The notes beneath the pieces are model-generated. The model was not told where the DNA came from, did no database searches, and worked only from the letters and a program-made list of their open reading frames with translations. Positions 30,190 through 35,331 of a DNA stretch of 35,331 nucleotides are shown one piece after another. The stretch comes from UBA1189 sp045660385 (GTDB taxonomy: Bacteria; Bacteroidota; Bacteroidia; Bacteroidales; Bacteroidaceae). The DNA is taken from the NCBI GenBank assembly GCA_045660385.1, contig JAZRDT010000128.1, positions 1 through 35,331 of the forward strand. The letters run 5' to 3'. Each line of letters begins with the position of its first letter. The stretch's first letter is position 1. The position numbers were made by a program, and so were the translations under genes.

Positions 30190-33100
30190 ATGAAAAGAAG
30201 ACTTAGTCTTTTGATGACATTGCTCATCGCGTTATGCACAAGCAGTGCATGGGCGCAGTCTATCGTTAGTGTAGGTACAAACCTTGACTTCTCGGAAGGT
30301 ACTCCGGTGGACAATGGAATTTGTACTTATGCGAAGGATATTGAAAGTAATGGAACAACCTACAGCCAGATGTTGGAGGTGACAGGTTGGACGTTGGGCG
30401 TTGAAAATGGCGATGCTCGCGCTGGAGGTTTGTTCGCTTATGGCTCAAACCATTGGCTGGGTGGTACGGGTTACAATGTGCCGGCTACCAATCCCGAGGG
30501 TGTAGCTGAGGGTAATGCACTTGGCGTTGTTGCTGTATGGAGTGGCACTGTTCAGTATGTACAGAATGTGACTCTTGAGGCTGGTGATTATGTGATTAGC
30601 ATCCCTGTTTACAATGCTGTGGGTGGTACCACTGCTCCTACCAAGAGCCTTATCGGCTTCATCGCTGATAATGGTACCGAGTACTTGGCTCCTGCCAAGG
30701 CTTATGCTGTAGGCGCTTGGACTGTGGAGACTATTAAGTTTACACTGACAGAAACCACAACTGGTAAGCTCTCACTTGGCTATACTGCTCCCAATTCAGG
30801 CTCAGGTGCTAACCAGCACCTCTTCATTGATAAGGTGGAGATTCTTGCCGTGACAGAGGCTGACCTTGCACGTATTGATCTCAATGCAGCTCTTGTATCT
30901 GCCCAAGCTATCGTTGATGCTAAGGTTGGTGTAGGTGCTGGTGTATTTATGTACTCAGAGGAGGCTTACAATACTTACGCTGCAGCTGTTGCGGCTGCCA
31001 AGGCTGTAAGCGAGAATGCAGAGGCAGACAAGGCTGCTCTTGTAGATGCACTTGCTGCTCTCAATGCTGCAACTGAGGCTTATGTGGTAACAGCGCCTGC
31101 AGCCGATGCGGTATATGCAGTGAAGTTCAATGGTTCTGAGAACTATCTTACTATCGGTGAGTCTACCATTACAATTGATGCTACAGTAGATACTCTCAGT
31201 TTCGAAGCTGTGGGTAACGGTAAGTATTATGTGCACGACAATGCTGGAAAGTACTTGAGCTATGCCGGTAACAACAAATGGACAATGACCGCTTCTGCTG
31301 ACGTGAAGGATGAGTGGACCATCTCTGTCAATGCTGAAGGTCTCTATACATTTGTAGGTAAGAATGGTGGTATCGGTGTTGACGGTACTGAGGCTGGTGC
31401 TACATGTTATGGCGACAAGAATGGTGCTGCTGTAGCCTTGTGGTCAATTGCTGAAATCGTAGTTGAGGACACTCCCGTTATTCCCGATGAGCCTAAGACT
31501 GACTATACTGATGCTATCGTGAATGCTGACCTCTCTGCCGCAGATGCTTGGAATGACGAGGGTACTAAGGGTATCAAGGACGGTATGGTGAAGGTGGGTT
31601 CGCAAGCTGTATATGATTTCAGCCAGACCATCACACTCCCCGCAGGTCAGTATAAGATGACAGCTAAGGCTGTATATCGCTATGGTAGCGACGAGCAGGC
31701 TGAGTACGATGCTATCCAGGCTGGTACTGAGACTCACAAAACAAAGCTTTATGCTGAAACTGCTACTAAGAAGTATGAGGCTAACGTGCAGAACCGTAAC
31801 GATGGCGCTTCTGATACCGATTATGCAGCAGGTAATGGCTCTGTAACCATCAATGGTAAGTTCGTGCCCAACTCATCTGCAGCCGTTCAAGCTTGGTTCG
31901 ATGCTGGACAGTATGTCAACGAACTCGTATTTAATGTATATGAGGATGGTCAGGTAAAGATTGGTATCACTACCGCTGACGGTGTTGCCGGTGATTATAC
32001 CAACATCGGTGCATGGACATTGACTCGCTTGGGTGATGCAGTGGAAGAACCAGTAGAGCCTGATACTCCTGATACTCCCGTAGCTCCCGCTTTGGACGGT
32101 ACCTATTTCTCTGTGGCTGCTGCTACTTCTACTTTGGAGTATGAGAAGTGGTATCTGTTGAAGAGTCAGGGACGTAATGCCTATATCAATGAGTTGGGTA
32201 CAGAACTTCGCATGAAGGGCGCCGGTGATCTTGCTGCTATCAATGCAACAGATGATAACAAGGGCCTGTTCTTCAAGTTAGGTAAGGGTACTGCTGAAGG
32301 TACCTATACTATCGTATCGGGCAATGGCAACTATTTCACTATTGCAGGAAGTAGTTCGGCCGTAAGTGCAACAGCTGTTGATTATATCATTGGCAATGTC
32401 GCAGAAGGTGTATTCTATATGCAGGATCCTGCCAGCAGTGTAGTAGCTGATGCTAATGCTGCCGGTGGTACATTCGTTGGTTGGGGTACAACAGTTCCTA
32501 CTAGTGCCGGTGGTAACAACTGCTACCAGTTCATGGAGGTTGAGTTTATCGATGCTACGGCGGCAGAGTCAATCGTTAAGGCTTCTAGTATGTTGTATGA
32601 CTTGCAGGTAGCTTATGGTTTGGTAACTGATGCCTCAAAGTTCTCTTCTAATGCTCCTGAGACCTCAGAAGGTTCGCTGGGTGCACTTATTGATAACAAC
32701 TACGGCACATTCTTCCATTCTGCATGGAGCTATACTGTTGAGGGCGCACACCACTTACAAATGGAGGTGAGCGAGCCCACAGAGAGCCTCTTCTTCTACT
32801 TTAAAAAACGTTCGCAGAACAACAATAACCGTCCTACTGATATTACCATCTTCGGTAGTAATGATGGTGAGAACTTCGTCGAGATTACCAATCTCAATAG
32901 CGGATTCCCCACTGATGCGGCTGTTGTAGACTATACTTCAGAGATTATTACAGCTTCAGAGGCATACAAGCATTTCCGCTTCGTAGTGAACGCTACAAGT
33001 AATGCGACTGCTTTCTTTACCTTCTCTGAGTTCTACCTCTTCCCTGGAAATCAGACCATCATTGATGCAATTGCAACATCTAAGGCGTTGGTGGAAGCTG

Positions 33101-35331
33101 GTATTGGTGCTGAAAACTTTGATGAGTTGAAGGCTAACTTCGAGGCTGCTTATAATAAGGTACAGGAGGACAAGTTCAATAAGGTGTTCAATACAGCAAT
33201 CGCTGATGCTGAGGCTATCTTGGCTGCAGCTTCTCATGCTGAAGTTCCTGCATTGGGCCAGTACTCTACTGCAGGCTATACTGAGTTTGAAGCAACACTC
33301 GCTGCATTGAAGAATGAGGCTACACAGGAGAACCTGGAGGCTATCAATGTTGCTGTAGCTAAGTTTGAGGCTACCAAGTGCTTGCCCGTATTTACTATTA
33401 ATGGTGTAATCGACTATGCAGCAGGAAAGTCTATCTACGAAAATGCTGAGGGTGGCTTGAACTTCAAGCTGACAGACCTTGCCGATGAGACCATGCTTTG
33501 GGCATTTGATATGACTGAGACTGTAGTAGGTGTTACCGAGAAGGTGGTGGTGAAGAACCTCGCTACTGGTAACCTCTTCTGGGGTGCTCCCTCAATCAAG
33601 GTGGCTGAGACCTCTGAGGCTATTGCAGAAGATGGTATCTTCTTGTTCTACACTGAAGGTAATGGCACTGAAATACATGCTCAGAATAATAACCAGGTTG
33701 TAGTTCGTTGGGCCGACAAGGCTGCAACTTCAGGTTCGGCTTGGACATTCACTTATGTAGGTACTACTTATGATATCTACGATGTGGCACAGGCTGCATG
33801 GGTAAATGTATCTAATGACTACATGGTAAGCGCAGATCTTTCTTCAGAGTCAGGATGGACTGCTGCCGGTGTTGACGATCACGGTGCTGAGGCTCACAAG
33901 TTCTTGGCATTCTATGCTGGTTGGGGTGAATTGGAGCAGCCTACTACTGCAAGTCTCAAACAAGAGGTAACCCTCCCCGCTGGTGAATATCGTCTTACTG
34001 GTAAGGCTTACTTCCGTCAAGGTGAGAATGCTGCAACGAATCCCGAAAAGTCGCTCGGTTACATGGTAGCTGGTGACAACAAGGTATTGGTTCCTGCATT
34101 GGGTAGCATTGAGGCAGGTTTGAGCGTAGGTAGCTTCGAGACAGCTGCAGATGCATTCTATAATAAGGACCTCTTCACTTGCGTTCTTGAGTTTACTCTT
34201 GAAGAAACTACAACCTTGAGCATTGGTTATGAGTGCGACTTCGACGAGATGCGCTCATGGATGGGTCTCGGTTCAATGAAACTCGAGAGAAACGTAACAC
34301 CTGCTGCTAAGTTCCTCGATCAGTATGCTGCATACGAGATGTTGCAGGCTCAGTATACCTCGCTCTATATGCTGAATGGTGTGATGAACAGATGGTCTGT
34401 TATCCAGGAGGCTGCTTGGGCATTGAAGAGTGCTCTTGAAAATGGCGAGAAGGTATTGAGAGCTAAGTTGGATGCCTCTATGGCTGCTATGGCTGCTATG
34501 ACTGTTGATGTGAAGGCTATCGACGAGTATTATAACAATGTATTCACTCCGTTGAACGACTTGTGCTTCGCAACTCAAGAGAACTCAACTCCTAATTCAG
34601 ATGACGTATATGCAGCATTTGATGAAGCATGCATGCTGGGCGGATTTATGAACCTCTATAGTAATGTGGCTACATTGGAAGACCTTCAGGGTATCGTTGC
34701 TGCTATGGAGGCTGGACGTCGTGAATATGTTTTGAATGCAGTACCTGCTGAAGGCTTTACATTCGACTATACATTCCTTATTGCAGGTGTAGGCGACTCT
34801 TCTGACGGTTGGGTGAAGAATATTGATGGCTTCTCTGGTAACTTCGTATATAAGGTGTCAGCCGAGAAGGATACCGAGACCTTGAAGAAGACTGGCTTCA
34901 TTGAGGCTTGGAATCCTAGCGCTTATAATGGATCAATCAGCTACACAGCCAACGAATTGCCTAATGGTTATTATAAGGTGTCAGCTTATGCATTCACCAA
35001 TGGCGGAACATCATTCTTCGCTAATGACAAGTCTGTAGTGGTAGAGAATACCAGTATGTATGTTCAGCCTATTGTGGATAGTGTGCTAGTAATTGATGGC
35101 ACACTCCAGTTTGGTCTCAATGTAGAGAATGCTAACTGGGTGGGTATCACAAATGTAGAGTTGGCTTATATGGCTTCTGGACCTTGCAAGAAGACCTACG
35201 ATGTAGTTCTTGAGGATGTTAAGGTTGCTAGCATGGCTTCAGAGACAGTAATCAGCGCTGAGGTGATGGCTGAGATCGTAGAGTTGCTGGGTGCTCCCGC
35301 ATCAGAACTTACCTTCCAGCTCGTTGATACC
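30190..35331 (+). CDS. giant secreted modular protein (partial, runs off the window)
   Basis: An open frame of 1714 codons with no stop; the 3' end is outside the window. It starts with a clear signal peptide (residues 1-22, ending SSAWA before QS). Modules seen by eye: four jelly-roll-like, carbohydrate-binding-like domains, each marked by an L-x-(A/N)-G-x-Y core (LEAGDY 129-134, LPAGQY 483-488, LPAGEY 1262-1267, LPNGYY 1590-1595); FIVAR-like three-helix segments (about 227-297 and 955-1055); beta-trefoil/ricin-like stretches (about 308-422, 638-788 and perhaps 1060-1215); a Pro/Glu/Asp linker (618-635); an F5/8-type-C-like domain (about 812-953); and an alpha-helical part (about 1375-1510). 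It is probably a cell-surface or secreted glycan-binding protein. No catalytic domain is visible in this part, and nothing in the flanking genes reveals its target. Confidence 0.8.
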   Translation, partial: MKRRLSLLMTLLIALCTSSAWAQSIVSVGTNLDFSEGTPVDNGICTYAKDIESNGTTYSQMLEVTGWTLGVENGDARAGGLFAYGSNHWLGGTGYNVPATNPEGVAEGNALGVVAVWSGTVQYVQNVTLEAGDYVISIPVYNAVGGTTAPTKSLIGFIADNGTEYLAPAKAYAVGAWTVETIKFTLTETTTGKLSLGYTAPNSGSGANQHLFIDKVEILAVTEADLARIDLNAALVSAQAIVDAKVGVGAGVFMYSEEAYNTYAAAVAAAKAVSENAEADKAALVDALAALNAATEAYVVTAPAADAVYAVKFNGSENYLTIGESTITIDATVDTLSFEAVGNGKYYVHDNAGKYLSYAGNNKWTMTASADVKDEWTISVNAEGLYTFVGKNGGIGVDGTEAGATCYGDKNGAAVALWSIAEIVVEDTPVIPDEPKTDYTDAIVNADLSAADAWNDEGTKGIKDGMVKVGSQAVYDFSQTITLPAGQYKMTAKAVYRYGSDEQAEYDAIQAGTETHKTKLYAETATKKYEANVQNRNDGASDTDYAAGNGSVTINGKFVPNSSAAVQAWFDAGQYVNELVFNVYEDGQVKIGITTADGVAGDYTNIGAWTLTRLGDAVEEPVEPDTPDTPVAPALDGTYFSVAAATSTLEYEKWYLLKSQGRNAYINELGTELRMKGAGDLAAINATDDNKGLFFKLGKGTAEGTYTIVSGNGNYFTIAGSSSAVSATAVDYIIGNVAEGVFYMQDPASSVVADANAAGGTFVGWGTTVPTSAGGNNCYQFMEVEFIDATAAESIVKASSMLYDLQVAYGLVTDASKFSSNAPETSEGSLGALIDNNYGTFFHSAWSYTVEGAHHLQMEVSEPTESLFFYFKKRSQNNNNRPTDITIFGSNDGENFVEITNLNSGFPTDAAVVDYTSEIITASEAYKHFRFVVNATSNATAFFTFSEFYLFPGNQTIIDAIATSKALVEAGIGAENFDELKANFEAAYNKVQEDKFNKVFNTAIADAEAILAAASHAEVPALGQYSTAGYTEFEATLAALKNEATQENLEAINVAVAKFEATKCLPVFTINGVIDYAAGKSIYENAEGGLNFKLTDLADETMLWAFDMTETVVGVTEKVVVKNLATGNLFWGAPSIKVAETSEAIAEDGIFLFYTEGNGTEIHAQNNNQVVVRWADKAATSGSAWTFTYVGTTYDIYDVAQAAWVNVSNDYMVSADLSSESGWTAAGVDDHGAEAHKFLAFYAGWGELEQPTTASLKQEVTLPAGEYRLTGKAYFRQGENAATNPEKSLGYMVAGDNKVLVPALGSIEAGLSVGSFETAADAFYNKDLFTCVLEFTLEETTTLSIGYECDFDEMRSWMGLGSMKLERNVTPAAKFLDQYAAYEMLQAQYTSLYMLNGVMNRWSVIQEAAWALKSALENGEKVLRAKLDASMAAMAAMTVDVKAIDEYYNNVFTPLNDLCFATQENSTPNSDDVYAAFDEACMLGGFMNLYSNVATLEDLQGIVAAMEAGRREYVLNAVPAEGFTFDYTFLIAGVGDSSDGWVKNIDGFSGNFVYKVSAEKDTETLKKTGFIEAWNPSAYNGSISYTANELPNGYYKVSAYAFTNGGTSFFANDKSVVVENTSMYVQPIVDSVLVIDGTLQFGLNVENANWVGITNVELAYMASGPCKKTYDVVLEDVKVASMASETVISAEVMAEIVELLGAPASELTFQLVDT

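Noticed and set aside
30955..34578. Several minus-strand frames of 90-100 codons inside the giant gene
   Set aside because: Ser/Leu/Ile-rich translations with no signatures; they are antisense shadows of the repetitive, Ala-rich plus-strand frame.
30190..35331. Horizontal transfer of the giant gene, suggested by its lower GC and GCT/GGT/CGT-rich codons
   Set aside because: secDF and the CoA-transferase show the same codon preference, which fits high expression rather than foreign origin; no mobile-element boundary is seen.

Overview
The window is a chromosomal segment of a member of the Bacteroidetes, most likely order Bacteroidales (Prevotellaceae, Bacteroidaceae or a relative; the genus cannot be fixed by reading). 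The signs are Bacteroidetes-type promoters (-7 box TAnnTTTG, often with TTG/TTTG about 19-20 nt upstream) before at least twelve transcription units, almost no Shine-Dalgarno sequences, a fused SecDF, a single-chain L-serine dehydratase, a MurE of the meso-diaminopimelate type, and a very large secreted protein built from carbohydrate-binding-like, F5/8-type-C-like and FIVAR-like modules. I see no phage, transposase, CRISPR array or rRNA.

Layout. 1-285: non-coding, with REP-like palindromes. 286-3713: L-serine dehydratase (-), a secreted PAP2 phosphatase (+) and a FucP/GluP-family sugar symporter (-). 3714-4043: a 330-bp divergent intergenic region with a perfect DnaA-box match, four GATTCT/AGAATC copies and 10-bp-phased TGGGG repeats that look like a MraZ operator. 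4044-14564: the first part of the division and cell-wall (dcw) cluster, mraZ-rsmH-ftsL-ftsI-murE-mraY-murD-ftsW-murG, all on + and tightly packed. It ends at a strong terminator after murG; murC, ftsQ, ftsA and ftsZ are not in the window.

14613-18950: minus-strand genes for dihydrolipoyl dehydrogenase, an aspartic-protease-like secreted protein with altered active-site triads, tRNA-Pro(CGG) and a MetY-type sulfhydrylase, with tRNA-Phe(GAA) on + among them. 19320-23647: fabG-etfB-etfA-acyl-CoA dehydrogenase, a flavin-based acyl-CoA redox unit whose EtfB carries a motif associated with electron-bifurcating Etfs. 23954-29803: secDF, a succinyl-CoA:acetate-type CoA-transferase, and pyrE with a small SRPBCC protein. 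30190 to the window end: a giant ORF open for 1714 codons with no stop.

How they work together. The dcw genes make lipid II (MurE, MurD, MraY, MurG), polymerise and cross-link it at the septum (FtsW, FtsI, FtsL) and are probably controlled by MraZ. The Etf/acyl-CoA dehydrogenase unit and the nearby CoA-transferase both fit anaerobic acyl-CoA and short-chain fatty-acid metabolism. Serine dehydratase and the sugar symporter supply carbon. SecDF supports export, which the giant signal-peptide protein requires.

Most of the window is core housekeeping sequence. The least explained parts are the giant modular protein, the mraZ upstream region, the degenerate aspartic-protease-like protein and the truncated dcw gene order. 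I do not see a clearly new multi-gene system.
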